64,000 nt of DNA from Thermocrispum municipale DSM 44069. GTDB taxonomy: Bacteria; Actinomycetota; Actinomycetes; Mycobacteriales; Pseudonocardiaceae. This document shows, piece after piece, positions 17,313 to 26,152 of the stretch; the first letter of the stretch is position 1; the number at the start of each line of letters is the position of its first letter. The notes below the pieces were generated by a model, which saw only the letters and a list, made by a program, of their open reading frames with translations, made no database searches and was not told the DNA's origin. A program made the position numbers and the translations under genes. Location of the stretch: NCBI RefSeq assembly GCF_000427825.1, contig NZ_KE386593.1:124202-188201 (forward strand), in the 5' to 3' direction.

Positions 17313-19037
17313 CTAGTGCAGCTTGGGTCCGTATCCGCCGTGGTTGTAGGCGAGCCGCGCGATCGAATGCATCGCGTCGTCGTCGTTGTGGTCGATCAAC
17401 CGCAGCTGGGACGCCACCCGCGCTGCCGCCCGGTCGCAGAACGACCGCGCGATGAAGTTCTCCTGCCCGGAAGCCTCGACGCCCTGGTCCTCGAACAGGG
17501 CGCTCGTCCTGGCCAGCGTCGCCACCTGGGCGTAGATGTCCGTGGCGGCGTCGGCCAGCCGTTTCTGGTGCCGCTGCCGCGAGCGCACGTCCTTGCCGTA
17601 GCGGCGCAACAGTGACTCCACCGACGCGCGCAATTTCTTGGCCTGACCGGACACCGCGTCCGCCTGTTCGGTCAATGCCGGGTGCACGGACTCCAGGGCG
17701 GCGGGGCGCAGCCGCCTGCTCAGCTGGCCGCGGACGAACTCGGCGATCGTGCCGATGGACTTGATCGGGTCGGACAGGTTGATGCCGCGGAGGTCGTCGA
17801 ACTCCTCGGCAACCACCTTCAGCCCGTTGAGCGCGATGAACGCGCGCAGCACGTCGTTGGCGCCCTCGAAGATCGGGAAGATCCGGGTGTCCCGCAGCGA
17901 CTTGGCGATCGGTGAGTCGGCCATGAACGCCTGCCCGCCCAGCAGCTGGAAGACCCGGTTGACCGCGTACCAGTTGAACTCGGTGGCGGCGACCTTCGAC
18001 ATCGCCGACTCCAGCGAGTAGTCCGCCACCCCGGCGTCCACCAGCCCGGTGGTCAGATACGCCAGCGATTCCAACCCGTACAGGTAGCTGACCATCCAGG
18101 CGATCTTGTCCTCGACCAGCTCGAAATCGGCCAGTGGGACGCCGAACTGCTCGCGCTCGCTCGTGTGCTCGATGGCCTGTCTGAGCAGCGCCTTCGTGCC
18201 GCCGACCACGCCGGTGCCCAGCGACATGCGGCCGTTGTTGAGCGTGGCCATGGCGATCCGGAAACCGTCGCCCGGCTCGCCGAGCACGTTCTCCTTCGGC
18301 ACCCGCACGTCGTTGAACGTCAGCTTGCGCAGGTCGTTGCCGCGCAGACCGAGGGTGTCGAAGCGGTGCGGTGCCTCGAACCCGTCCATGCCCTTCTCCA
18401 GGATGAGCGCCACGTGCCCGTTGTCGCACCGGGCGAAGACGCACACGACGTCCTTGGCGCCGTTGCCGATCCACCGCTTCTCCCCGTTGAGCACGAACGA
18501 GCCGTCCGCCTGCTTCTCGGCGTAGGACTCCACGTGGTAGGCGTCCGACCCGGCGTTGGGTTCGGTCAATCCGAACCCGGCGAGCTTGCGTCCGGCCGCC
18601 AGATCGGGCAGGAAGCGGGCCTTCTGCTCGTCGGTGCCGAACATGTGGATGGGCTTCATCCCGATGGACTGGTGCACGCCCATCACCACCGACAGCGTGG
18701 CGTCGATCCCGCCGAACTCCTCCATCACCCGGCAGTAGCCGGTCTGGGACAGCCCCTGGCCGCCGTACTCCGGCGAGACGTACAGCCCGAGGAGGCCGCG
18801 CTCGCCGAGACCACGGATGATCTCGTCGCCGACCCAGCGCTCCTGCTCCACCCGCCACGGGTCGTAGTGCTCGCCGAGGAACTCCTGCGCGGTGCCGACC
18901 AGCTCGTGCACCTTCTTGGACTCGTCGCGGCTCAGCCGGGGATACGGGAACACCAGCTCATCGGGCAGTTCCCCGGCGAACATCGCCTTGGTGAACGACG
19001 ACGCGCTCTCGTGAGTTGGCTTGGTGGGTTCGGTCAT
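17313..19037 (-). CDS. Acyl-CoA dehydrogenase, long (VLCAD/ACAD9-like)
   Basis: FAD-dependent beta-oxidation-type enzyme of 574 residues. The N-terminal and middle domains have YGGQGLSQTGYCRVMEEFGG, FGLTEPNAGSDA (FAD and substrate loop) and FVLNGEKRWIGNG; the third domain has LGGQAFMADSPIAKSLRD and IFEGANDVLRAFIAL, where the Glu matches the catalytic base position of long-chain enzymes. An extra C-terminal helical domain of about 170 residues, as in VLCAD, suggests membrane association. The ATG at 19037 fits the start of similarity. Substrate chain length is inferred from the family only. Confidence 0.92.
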   Translation of the reverse strand: MTEPTKPTHESASSFTKAMFAGELPDELVFPYPRLSRDESKKVHELVGTAQEFLGEHYDPWRVEQERWVGDEIIRGLGERGLLGLYVSPEYGGQGLSQTGYCRVMEEFGGIDATLSVVMGVHQSIGMKPIHMFGTDEQKARFLPDLAAGRKLAGFGLTEPNAGSDAYHVESYAEKQADGSFVLNGEKRWIGNGAKDVVCVFARCDNGHVALILEKGMDGFEAPHRFDTLGLRGNDLRKLTFNDVRVPKENVLGEPGDGFRIAMATLNNGRMSLGTGVVGGTKALLRQAIEHTSEREQFGVPLADFELVEDKIAWMVSYLYGLESLAYLTTGLVDAGVADYSLESAMSKVAATEFNWYAVNRVFQLLGGQAFMADSPIAKSLRDTRIFPIFEGANDVLRAFIALNGLKVVAEEFDDLRGINLSDPIKSIGTIAEFVRGQLSRRLRPAALESVHPALTEQADAVSGQAKKLRASVESLLRRYGKDVRSRQRHQKRLADAATDIYAQVATLARTSALFEDQGVEASGQENFIARSFCDRAAARVASQLRLIDHNDDDAMHSIARLAYNHGGYGPKLH

Positions 19038-19145
19038 CAGCCCATTGAACCGCCGACCACCCCGTTTCGCTGGCTGAAGCATCCGGGTGAGCTACGTCCC
19101 CGGTCGGGTCAGTCGCCGATCGTCACCCAGGTACGCTCGTCCACC

Positions 19146-20066
19146 GTGCAGGCGACAATCCCAGCTCAACCGGACCCACCGGTGGCGCCACGGCGCAGCT
19201 GGGCCCGGGCGATCGCGGACATCCGCGACGGCCTGCGTGACCGCGAGCTGTGGAGCCACCTGGCCTGGCAGGACATCAAGCAGCGGTACCGCCGCTCGGT
19301 GCTCGGGCCGCTGTGGATCACGCTGTCCATGGGCGTGACCGCCATCGGCCTCGGGTTGTTGTACTCGCAGCTGTTCGGCGCGGAGATCGGCACGTTCCTG
19401 CCGTATCTGACCGTCGGCTTCATCGTCTGGAACTTCGTCATCGGCTGCATGACCGAAGGCGCGGAGACGTTCATCCACAACGAGGGTCTGATCAAGCATC
19501 TGCCCGCACCGCTGTCGGTGTACGCGCTGCGCACCGTGTACCGGCTGACGATCATGTTCGCGCACAACCTGATCGTCTACGCGTTCATCGTGGTCATCTT
19601 CTTCGGCGACCTGTCGCAGCCGTACCAGATCATCGAGGCCCAGCCGGGCGACTTCGAGTGGTGGCATCCGGGACTGAGCTGGTCGGCGTTGCTGGCCATC
19701 CCCGCGTTCGTGATGCTGGTGGTCAACGGCGCTTGGGTGACCCTGTTGTTCGGCATCGTCTCCACCCGTTTCCGGGACATCCCGCAACTGATCGCCGCGC
19801 TGTCCAGCTTGCTGTTCTTCATGACGCCGATCGTGTGGTCGGCCGACATCCTGTACCAGAAGTTCGGCAACGTGGCGGGCTGGCGAGCCCTGGTCACCGA
19901 CCTCAACCCGCTCTACCACTTCGTCGAGCTGCTGCGCGCGCCGATGATCGGCAACCAGCAGTCGTGGACGCACTGGGTGGTGGTCGGGCTGATCACCGTC
20001 GTCGGCTGGTCCCTGACGCTGCTGGCGCTGCGCAACTACCGATCCCGCGTCTCGTACTGGGTGTGA
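19146..20066 (+). CDS. ABC-2 polysaccharide exporter permease (Wzm-like)
   Basis: Membrane subunit of an ABC exporter for lipid-linked glycans, 306 residues with six helices. It begins with a cytosolic segment containing LAWQDIKQRYRRSVLGPLW, the typical Wzm/TagG amphipathic start, and has VSTRFRDIPQLI and LNPLYHFVELLRAPM near the end. The adjacent ATPase starts 7 bases downstream. The GTG at 19146 has no clear ribosome-binding site but a TACGCT box 8 bases before it, suggesting a leaderless transcript. From memory, Rv3783/Rv3781 are the mycobacterial pair beside the galactan genes, so export of the arabinogalactan precursor is the best guess. Confidence 0.9.
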   Translation: MQATIPAQPDPPVAPRRSWARAIADIRDGLRDRELWSHLAWQDIKQRYRRSVLGPLWITLSMGVTAIGLGLLYSQLFGAEIGTFLPYLTVGFIVWNFVIGCMTEGAETFIHNEGLIKHLPAPLSVYALRTVYRLTIMFAHNLIVYAFIVVIFFGDLSQPYQIIEAQPGDFEWWHPGLSWSALLAIPAFVMLVVNGAWVTLLFGIVSTRFRDIPQLIAALSSLLFFMTPIVWSADILYQKFGNVAGWRALVTDLNPLYHFVELLRAPMIGNQQSWTHWVVVGLITVVGWSLTLLALRNYRSRVSYWV

Positions 20067-20073
20067 GCGACAG

Positions 20074-20862
20074 ATGGTGAGCATCGAACTCAACCGGGCC
20101 TACGTCGACTTCCCGATCTTCGACGCGAAGTCCCGCTCGCTGAAGAAGCGGGTGCTCGGCAAGGTCGGCGGGCGGATCGGCACGGAAGCCAAGGTGCCGG
20201 TCATCGAGGCGCTGCAGGACATCACGCTGTCGCTGTCCGAAGGCGACCGGGTGGGACTGGTCGGACACAACGGCGCGGGCAAGTCGACCCTGTTGCGGCT
20301 GCTGGCCGGGATCTACGAGCCGACCAGGGGAACCTCGCGCATCGAGGGCAAGGTGGCTCCGGTGTTCGACCTCGGCGTCGGCATGGACCCGGAGATCTCC
20401 GGGTACGAGAACATCATCATCCGCGGGCTGTTCCTGGGCATGTCCCGGCGGCAGATGGAGAAGCGGGTGGACGACATCGCCGAGTTCACCGAGCTCGGCG
20501 ACTATCTGCAGATGCCGTTGCGCACGTACTCGACGGGTATGCGGGTGCGGTTGGCGCTGGGCGTGGTGACGTCGATCGACCCGGAGATCCTGCTGCTGGA
20601 CGAGGGCATCGGCGCTGTGGACGCGGCGTTTCTGAACAAGGCGCGCGACCGGCTGGTCGACCTGGTCCGGCGGTCCGGTCTGCTGGTGTTCGCCTCCCAC
20701 CAGGACGACCTGCTGCTCGAGCTGTGCACCTCGGCGGTGTGGATGGACGAGGGTCACTTGAAGATGCAGGGCCCGCTGCGTGAGGTCATCACCGCCTACA
20801 AGGGCAACGACCCGTTCGAGAACATTTCCGGCGAGACGGCCGAACGGCTCGGCGTGCGGTAG
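20074..20862 (+). CDS. ABC exporter ATP-binding subunit (Wzt-like)
   Basis: ATPase partner of the upstream permease, 262 residues. Walker A GHNGAGKST, the Wzt-type signature YSTGMRVRLALG, Walker B EILLLDEGIGAVD and the switch histidine in FASHQDD are all present. It starts with a short beta segment (MVSIELNRAYVDFPI) as in O-antigen and teichoic acid exporters and lacks the long C-terminal carbohydrate-binding domain of some Wzt proteins, so the glycan is probably recognised through its lipid or primer. It forms a two-gene operon with 19146-20066. Confidence 0.93.
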   Translation: MVSIELNRAYVDFPIFDAKSRSLKKRVLGKVGGRIGTEAKVPVIEALQDITLSLSEGDRVGLVGHNGAGKSTLLRLLAGIYEPTRGTSRIEGKVAPVFDLGVGMDPEISGYENIIIRGLFLGMSRRQMEKRVDDIAEFTELGDYLQMPLRTYSTGMRVRLALGVVTSIDPEILLLDEGIGAVDAAFLNKARDRLVDLVRRSGLLVFASHQDDLLLELCTSAVWMDEGHLKMQGPLREVITAYKGNDPFENISGETAERLGVR

Positions 20863-20942
20863 CACTCCGCGGGGTGAAACCAAACTCGGCGCATCACCGA
20901 AGGCAATAGTTGCCCGCTGAATTCACGGTGCGCAGGCCATCG

Positions 20943-21602
20943 GTGGTGATCAACACGAACGAGCGCGCGGACGACTCGCACGGCGTGGAACGCATCGTCG
21001 CCCTGTCCGACGGTGTCTTCGCCATCGCCCTCACACTGCTCGCGTTGCCGCTGGTGGATGCGGAGATCCAGCCCGACGACGTGGCGGGCAGCCTGCTCGA
21101 ACTCGTCCCGCAGCTGGTGGCGTTCGCGCTGAGCTTCGTGGTCATCGGCCGCTACTGGCGCGTGCATCACCGCATGTTCGAGCGCATCGAGCGGGCCGAC
21201 GGCACCGTGGTCGGGCTGAGCCTGTTGTTCCTGTTCTGGGTGGCGCTGCTGCCGTTCCCCACGGCGGTGCTGGGTGACCACGGCGACACCCCGGCTGGCG
21301 TGATCCTCTACGCCGCCACGATCATCCTGACCGGACTCAGCTCGACCGTGTTGTGGTGGTACGCGGCGGTGGGCAGGCCCCGGCTGCGCGACGGCGCCCG
21401 CCCGCTGATTCGCCAGGACCTCGACCCCGACATCATTCAGCGGAGCCTGGCCGGAGGCACCGCGGTCGTCACCGGGTTCATCCCGTCGATCCCGCTGGCG
21501 TTCGTCGATCCGGCCGCGGCGGAGTTGTCGTGGCTGCTGGTGATTCCGATGGGGCACCTGCTCGATCGGGCCGCCCAGCGGCGCGCGGCCCGCGCCGGCT
21601 GA
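20943..21602 (+). CDS. TMEM175-type potassium channel family protein (DUF1211)
   Basis: Membrane protein of 219 residues with six helices. The first helix carries RIVALSDGVFAIALTLL, the defining (R/F)SDxVFAIAxTLL motif of bacterial TMEM175 channels, which form leak K+ channels as tetramers. Later helices include VAFALSFVVIGRYWRVHHRMF. The GTG at 20943 places the motif near the N-terminus as in relatives and has CAGG upstream; a TTG at 20910 is a longer alternative. It lies 80 bases after the Wzt gene and may be read from the same message. Confidence 0.82.
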   Translation: MVINTNERADDSHGVERIVALSDGVFAIALTLLALPLVDAEIQPDDVAGSLLELVPQLVAFALSFVVIGRYWRVHHRMFERIERADGTVVGLSLLFLFWVALLPFPTAVLGDHGDTPAGVILYAATIILTGLSSTVLWWYAAVGRPRLRDGARPLIRQDLDPDIIQRSLAGGTAVVTGFIPSIPLAFVDPAAAELSWLLVIPMGHLLDRAAQRRAARAG

Positions 21603-21662
21603 CGCTCGGACCCCACCCCGGGCTGACGCTCGGGTCCCGCCGGCCGAGGCGCTCGGGTCCCC
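21598..21662. repeat. Three short imperfect direct repeats
   Basis: GGCTGACGCTCGGACCCCA (21598), GGCTGACGCTCGGGTCCCG (21621) and GGCCGAGGCGCTCGGGTCCC (21642) are related units about 22 bases apart. The TGA stop of the TMEM175-type gene lies in the first unit. The function is unknown; slippage or a recombination scar is possible. Confidence 0.6.
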
Positions 21663-21752
21663 CCGCCAACTCCCGCGGCGGCTTTCCCGTGGCCACATGG
21701 CCGGCCCGCGCTGCGCGAGAACGCGTCGGCTCGAGCCCGCGGACCTCGTGTC

Positions 21753-22502
21753 TCAGTCGTCGTCCCGGCCCCGCATGAGCGCCTCGAGCCCAGCGATGAT
21801 CGTCTGCAGGCCGAACTCGAAATCCTCGTCCGTGGAGTCGGTGTCCTCGTCGTCGAAGACCCCTTCCTGCAAGGCCCGGTGCAGCGCCGGGTGGTCGTCG
21901 GCCGTGGTCAGCTCGCGCAGGAAGGCGCCGTAGTTGGCCAGCACCATGGCCCGGTCGGTGTTCGCTTCGGCCGCCCTGATGTCCGCGTTCAGCTGGACGT
22001 CGCTGCGCACGTGCGTGCTGACCAGCAGCACCGCTCCGACCTTCTCCCCCTCGGCGAGTGCCGTGCCCGCCAGGGCCTCGAGTCCGGCTTCGAACCATGC
22101 CACGTTGTTCGGCGTGATCGGCGGTCCACCGATCGGCACCCGCACCATCCACGGATAGCGCTGGAACACCTCGCGGTGCGCCCACGCCCACGCCCGCAGC
22201 CGCTCGCGCCAGTCGTCGCTGGTGAACCGCGGCGGACTCTCCAGCGGCAGGTCCGTCATGAGCATCAACAGCTCGTCCTTGGAGGACACATGCCGGTACA
22301 GCGCCATCGGTGACGATCCGAGCTCGGTGGCCACCCGGTTCATCGAGACCGCGTCCAGCCCCTCCTTGTTCGCCACTCGGACGGCGGCGTCCACGATCCG
22401 TTCGACGTTCAGCGTGGGACGCGGTCCCCGTCCGGATGACGCGCGTCTGCCCCAGGCGAGCTCGACGCTCGAGGGAAGTTCCGGCCGTTGCTCGTCCGCC
22501 AT
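21753..22502 (-). CDS. TetR/AcrR-family repressor, probable regulator of the adjacent ABC exporter
   Basis: DNA-binding repressor of 249 residues. The helix-turn-helix (about 35-80) contains IVDAAVRVANKEGLDAVSMN, ATELGSSPMALYRHVSSKDEL, and the C-terminal ligand domain resembles the TetR_C_1 class (W..RLRAWAWAHREVFQRYPWM). It is divergent from the exporter genes at 22593-24330, with two operator-like palindromes in the 90-bp gap. This is the standard layout for a repressor that senses an exported compound and also controls itself. Confidence 0.9.
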   Translation of the reverse strand: MADEQRPELPSSVELAWGRRASSGRGPRPTLNVERIVDAAVRVANKEGLDAVSMNRVATELGSSPMALYRHVSSKDELLMLMTDLPLESPPRFTSDDWRERLRAWAWAHREVFQRYPWMVRVPIGGPPITPNNVAWFEAGLEALAGTALAEGEKVGAVLLVSTHVRSDVQLNADIRAAEANTDRAMVLANYGAFLRELTTADDHPALHRALQEGVFDDEDTDSTDEDFEFGLQTIIAGLEALMRGRDDD

Positions 22503-22539
22503 GTGTCTCCGACCCGTCGCAGTTGACTCCTCATCCTAA

Positions 22540-22581
22540 AACTGCGTATGGTTTACGCAAAAGCGTATGGTATACGCAGTT
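22540..22581. promoter_or_regulatory. Double operator between tetR and the ABC exporter genes
   Basis: Two 15-bp palindromes, GCGTATGGTTTACGC (22544-22558) and GCGTATGGTATACGC (22563-22577), lie 19 bp centre to centre. The outer halves AACTGCGTAT (22540) and ATACGCAGTT (ending 22581) are perfect inverted repeats, so the whole region is one large dyad. It sits 11 bases before the GTG of the exporter ATPase, over the likely promoter, and should bind the TetR-type product as two dimers. Confidence 0.85.
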
Positions 22582-22592
22582 AGGAGCATCCC

Positions 22593-23561
22593 GTGACGAG
22601 AAGACCGGCCGTAGTGGCCCACGGACTGAAGAAGTCGTACGGCGACGTGCGCGTGCTGCGCGGCGTCGACCTCGAAGTCGAACAAGGCAGCGTCTTCGCC
22701 CTGCTCGGCCCGAACGGTGCGGGCAAGACCACGACGGTGAAGATCCTGTCGACGCTGCTGCCACCCGACGCCGGAAGAGCGTGGGTGGCGGGCTTCGACA
22801 TCCTGCGCGAACGCACCCGGGTCCGCCGCAGCATCAGCCTCACCGGGCAGTACGCCGCGGTCGACGAGGAACAGACCGGCGCGGAGAATCTGCAGATGAT
22901 GGCCCGGTTGCGGGGCTATGCACGGCGCGCGGCGCGGGCCCGTGCCACGACCCTGCTGCAGCAGTTCGACCTGACCGAGGCGGCCGAGCGGCGGGTGCGC
23001 ACCTACTCAGGAGGCATGCGGCGTCGCCTGGACCTGGCCGCCAGCCTGGTCACCGAACCGTCCGTGCTGTTTCTGGACGAGCCGACCACCGGCCTCGACC
23101 CACGCAGCCGCCTCGCCCTGTGGCGCGTGATCAAGGACCTGGTGGCGCGCGGCGTGACCGTCGTGCTGACCACCCAGTACCTCGAGGAAGCCGACGAGCT
23201 GGCCGACCGCATCGCGGTGATCGACCACGGCACGATCGTCGCCTCGGGCACCGCCGACGAGCTCAAACGCCAGGTGGCCGAAACCCGCCTGGACGTCACG
23301 TTCGCCGATCCGGCGAGCTATGCGGCGGCCGTCGGGAAACTCGCCGGCCTTGTGGTCTCCACCGAACCGGACGAGCTGCGGCTGGTCACCGCCACCGACG
23401 GCAGCGCCGCGCACATTCGCTCGCTGCTGGACGAAGTCGACCCGAGCGGCACGGCCATCGCCCATTTCCGCACGCGCACCGCCACGCTCGACGACGTCTT
23501 CCTCGCGCTCACCGGTCGGCCCGCTCAACCGCACGACACGAAGGAACCCGCCCATGTCTGA
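22593..23561 (+). CDS. ABC exporter ATP-binding protein (DrrA-like)
   Basis: ATPase of 322 residues of the daunorubicin-resistance group. Walker A GPNGAGKTTTVKIL, Q-loop LTGQYAAVDEEQTG, signature YSGGMRRRLDLA and Walker B VLFLDEPTTGLD are present. The C-terminal 80 residues form the DrrA-type regulatory domain (LDVTFADPASY...RTATLDDVFLALTG). The GTG at 22593 follows TAGGAG. It overlaps the permease gene by 8 bases. It probably confers export of a lipophilic drug or metabolite, controlled by the divergent TetR gene. Confidence 0.93.
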   Translation: MTRRPAVVAHGLKKSYGDVRVLRGVDLEVEQGSVFALLGPNGAGKTTTVKILSTLLPPDAGRAWVAGFDILRERTRVRRSISLTGQYAAVDEEQTGAENLQMMARLRGYARRAARARATTLLQQFDLTEAAERRVRTYSGGMRRRLDLAASLVTEPSVLFLDEPTTGLDPRSRLALWRVIKDLVARGVTVVLTTQYLEEADELADRIAVIDHGTIVASGTADELKRQVAETRLDVTFADPASYAAAVGKLAGLVVSTEPDELRLVTATDGSAAHIRSLLDEVDPSGTAIAHFRTRTATLDDVFLALTGRPAQPHDTKEPAHV

Positions 23562-24330
23562 ACTCACCGCACCAGCCCCGTCCCGGATCGCCGACTGGTC
23601 CACCATGGCGGCCAGGAGCATGCGCCTGACCAGCAGAAACTCCGAGGCGATCCTGACATCGCTGATGTTGCCGGTCATGTTGATGCTGCTGTTCGTCTAC
23701 CTGTTCGGCGGCGCCATCAACACCGGCACGGCCTACGTGACCTACGTGGTGCCCGGCGTGCTGCTGCTCTGCGCGGGCTTCGGCGCGTCGATGACGGCGC
23801 AGACCGTCAGCCACGACATGTCGTCGGGGGCCATCGACCGGTTCCGCTCGATGGACGTCTCGGGTGCCGCCGTGCTGGCCGGCCACGTGGTCGCCAGCGT
23901 GGCCCGCAACATCCTCTCCACGGCGCTGGTCCTGGCGGTGGCTTTCGTCATCGGTTTCCGACCGCACGCCGACGCCCAGGACTGGGTACTGGCGGCCGGC
24001 GTGCTGCTCATGTTCATCCTCGCCATGTCCGCGGTGGCGGCGATGGTCGGTCTGCTGACCCGTACCCCGGAAGGCGCCAGCGGATTCAGCTTCTTCATGA
24101 CCTTCCTGCCCTACCCGAGCAGCGCGTTCGTGCCGGTCGACACCATGCCGGGCTGGGTGCAGGGCTTCGCCGAGAATCAGCCCGTCACGCCCATCATCGA
24201 GACGCTGCGAGCACTGCTGCTCGGCACGCCTGCCGGGTCGAACCCGCTGTTGGCGGCCGCCTGGTGCGGCGGGATCTTCGTGGTCTCGGTGCTACTTGCC
24301 CGGGTGCTGTTCCGGCGTCGCGTGAGCTGA
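23554..24330 (+). CDS. ABC-2 exporter permease (DrrB-like)
   Basis: Membrane subunit of 258 residues with six helices, starting MSELTAPAPSRIADWSTMAA. It has the ABC-2 features of the DrrB group: LTSRNSEAILTSLMLPVMLM, YVVPGVLLLCAGFG, SGAIDRFRSMDVSG and, near the end, FAENQPVTPIIETLRALLLG. It overlaps the ATPase stop by 8 bases, so the two are coupled. The ATG at 23554 is the only sensible start although the frame is open upstream. Confidence 0.92.
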   Translation: MSELTAPAPSRIADWSTMAARSMRLTSRNSEAILTSLMLPVMLMLLFVYLFGGAINTGTAYVTYVVPGVLLLCAGFGASMTAQTVSHDMSSGAIDRFRSMDVSGAAVLAGHVVASVARNILSTALVLAVAFVIGFRPHADAQDWVLAAGVLLMFILAMSAVAAMVGLLTRTPEGASGFSFFMTFLPYPSSAFVPVDTMPGWVQGFAENQPVTPIIETLRALLLGTPAGSNPLLAAAWCGGIFVVSVLLARVLFRRRVS

Positions 24331-24332
24331 CC

Positions 24333-24944
24333 TCACGCGCTCTGGGGGACCTCCTGCTCGGCGAAGGCCACAAGCTGTTCGACGTAAAGATCCAGCACGG
24401 CGAGGGTCGCGCTGGTGTCCCGGTCGACGATCCACGCAAGCGTCACGCCGTCGACGGCGCTCTGCACCTTGCGGGCCAGGACGTCGAGCGGGACGGTCCA
24501 GCGGACACCGGCTGCCTGGGCCACGGCGGCCAAGAAAGCTCGCGCGTACTCCAGATGTAGCTCGTACTGTCGACGCGCAACGCCCGCCAACGCCGGATTT
24601 CGCAACGCGTACTGGGTCAGTTCGTAGGTCAGCTGATGCTCCGCGGGGAACTGCTCGACGCGGGCCCAGTACTCGCGCAGCGCGGCGCGCACCATCTCCT
24701 CGAACCCGAGCTGCGGATCCACCGAGTCCAACACCGCCCGCAGATGCCGCTCGTGCAGCGTCTCGATGACCCGCAGCAGCATGTCTTCCTTGGACTTGAA
24801 GCAGTAGTGGAACAGGCCGAGGTGGACGCCCGCTTCGGTGACGATGGCCCGGGTGGTCGCCTTGGCGATGCCGTCCCGGGCCATCACGGTGATGGCCGCG
24901 TCGACGAGCTCTCGACGCCGCACGTCGACCGGCACCCTGGACAT
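24333..24944 (-). CDS. TetR/AcrR-family transcriptional regulator
   Basis: Regulator of 203 residues with an N-terminal helix-turn-helix (RRRELVDAAITVMARDGIAK, IVTEAGVHLGLFHYCFKSKE) and a helical ligand domain with the BetI-like layout. The ATG at 24944 is preceded 7 bases upstream by a minus-strand TAGCGT and, 16 bp further, TTGACT, so the gene is probably transcribed leaderless. It ends 2 bases after the convergent exporter permease gene. The target is unknown; a similar TTGACT promoter lies before the aldehyde dehydrogenase gene at 26153. Confidence 0.88.
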   Translation of the reverse strand: MSRVPVDVRRRELVDAAITVMARDGIAKATTRAIVTEAGVHLGLFHYCFKSKEDMLLRVIETLHERHLRAVLDSVDPQLGFEEMVRAALREYWARVEQFPAEHQLTYELTQYALRNPALAGVARRQYELHLEYARAFLAAVAQAAGVRWTVPLDVLARKVQSAVDGVTLAWIVDRDTSATLAVLDLYVEQLVAFAEQEVPQSA

Positions 24945-24951
24945 GCGCACT

Positions 24952-24979
24952 ACGCTACGCAGCCGCTCGACCGAGTCAA
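24952..24979 (-). promoter_or_regulatory. Promoter of the second TetR gene
   Basis: On the minus strand, -35 TTGACT (24979-24974), a 16-bp spacer and -10 TAGCGT (24957-24952) are followed 7 bases later by the ATG at 24944, as in leaderless actinobacterial transcripts. Confidence 0.6.
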
Positions 24980-24994
24980 GCGTCCAAGACGCCG

Positions 24995-26032
24995 TCAGGC
25001 CAGCTGCCGTTGGAAGGCCAACTCGGCGTGCTGGGCCGACGGGTCGACGGTGTAGACGCGCAGGCCGACCGAGCTGCTGGTGATGTCCAGCAGCATGAAG
25101 CCGAGGGTGTCGAACCGCTGGAAGTACGCCTCGTTGGTGCCACCGCCGTGGCTCGAGGTCTTGCCCGCCGCGCCGCTGACGACCTGGATCGTGCCCTTGG
25201 TGGCGGGCGTCGGCTTGAGCACCTGCAGCGTGTGGTCGTGGCCGGCCAGCATGAACTGCGCGCGGCCGAGCACGACGTCGTCGAAGAACTTCTTCACATA
25301 GGCGCCGTTGGCGTGCGGCAGCAGTGCGGGCACACCGTCGTAGGCGCCGGCGTTGCCGTGCGAACCGTTGCTCAGATACGGGTAGTGGTTGCAGACGAAC
25401 TTCCATTTGGCCCGCGAGTTGGCCAGGCCGTTCTCCAGCCACTCTCGCTGTTTACGCATGTAGGGGCCGTAGGGCGCCCAGTAGAGCAGTTTCGGCAGGT
25501 ACGCGGTGAGCGGGTTGAGGTCGAGCACGAAGAACTCCGCGACCGGATCGTCCTCGGGCAGCGCCACCGAGTAGTACCGCGACGGCATCCACCAGCGCGG
25601 CGAGCGTTCGTGATAGCCGACCTCGTTGTTGCCGCGCAACAGCCAGCTGCCGTCGCCGGGGATCAGCAGGCTGTTGTCGTGGTTGCCCAGCGCCATGAGC
25701 CACGGCACGTCCAGCCCGGCGTTGGGTCGCTCGAACTTCTCGGCGAATTCGTCGTCGTCCGGGGTCTCCGGGCCGTTTTCGTAGATGTTGTCGCCCAGGC
25801 CCAGCGCCAGGGAGAGCCGTTCCTCGGCGAGCACTCGACGAGCAGCTTCGGTGACCGCGTACTGCGAAGCCGATCCGGTTCCGGCGTCCCCGGTGACCAG
25901 CACGGTCAGTTCCGATGTGGTCGGGAACGGGAATTTGGTGACCGTGTCGGCGCGCGCCACGCCGGGCACCAGCAGAGCCCCCGCGGCGGCGGCACCGACG
26001 AGCGCGCTGCGCCTGCTGAACTCAGTCATCAC
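24995..26032 (-). CDS. Tat-exported metallophosphatase (purple acid phosphatase-like)
   Basis: Exported metallophosphoesterase of 345 residues. The signal peptide begins with a twin-arginine motif (SRRSALVGAAAAGALL) and ends near ARADT. The two-metal site motifs are in order: VTGDAG, LGLGDNIYENG, ALGNHD, CNHYPYLSNGSHG and LAGHDH, the tartrate-resistant (type 5) acid phosphatase pattern. A folded export route suits a dinuclear metalloenzyme. The substrate is unknown. It is divergent from the aldehyde dehydrogenase gene. Confidence 0.9.
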   Translation of the reverse strand: MMTEFSRRSALVGAAAAGALLVPGVARADTVTKFPFPTTSELTVLVTGDAGTGSASQYAVTEAARRVLAEERLSLALGLGDNIYENGPETPDDDEFAEKFERPNAGLDVPWLMALGNHDNSLLIPGDGSWLLRGNNEVGYHERSPRWWMPSRYYSVALPEDDPVAEFFVLDLNPLTAYLPKLLYWAPYGPYMRKQREWLENGLANSRAKWKFVCNHYPYLSNGSHGNAGAYDGVPALLPHANGAYVKKFFDDVVLGRAQFMLAGHDHTLQVLKPTPATKGTIQVVSGAAGKTSSHGGGTNEAYFQRFDTLGFMLLDITSSSVGLRVYTVDPSAQHAELAFQRQLA

Positions 26033-26097
26033 AGACCTCCGGTGGACGATGGCGGAATCTTGCTATGCGCAGCGGCCCCGGTCCAGTACCCGCCGCG

Positions 26098-26126
26098 TTG
26101 ACTTGGTCAGTTGTCCGAGTCAAGAT
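26098..26126 (+). promoter_or_regulatory. Promoter of the aldehyde dehydrogenase gene
   Basis: TTGACT (26098-26103), a 17-bp spacer and CAAGAT (26121-26126) form a good -35/-10 pair. TTGACT and AGTCAA (26118-26123) are also inverted repeats that could be an operator. Transcription would start near 26131, at or inside the hairpin that follows. Confidence 0.55.
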
Positions 26127-26127
26127 G

Positions 26128-26150
26128 GACCTCCCGTCACCAGGGAGGTC
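26128..26150 (+). promoter_or_regulatory. Hairpin enclosing the ribosome-binding site of the aldehyde dehydrogenase gene
   Basis: GACCTCCC (26128-26135) and GGGAGGTC (26143-26150) form a perfect 8-bp stem with a 7-base loop. The right arm is the ribosome-binding site GGGAGG, 2 bases before the ATG at 26153. In the mRNA the hairpin would hide the site, unless the transcript begins inside the left arm or something opens it. Confidence 0.7.
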
Positions 26151-26152
26151 TC

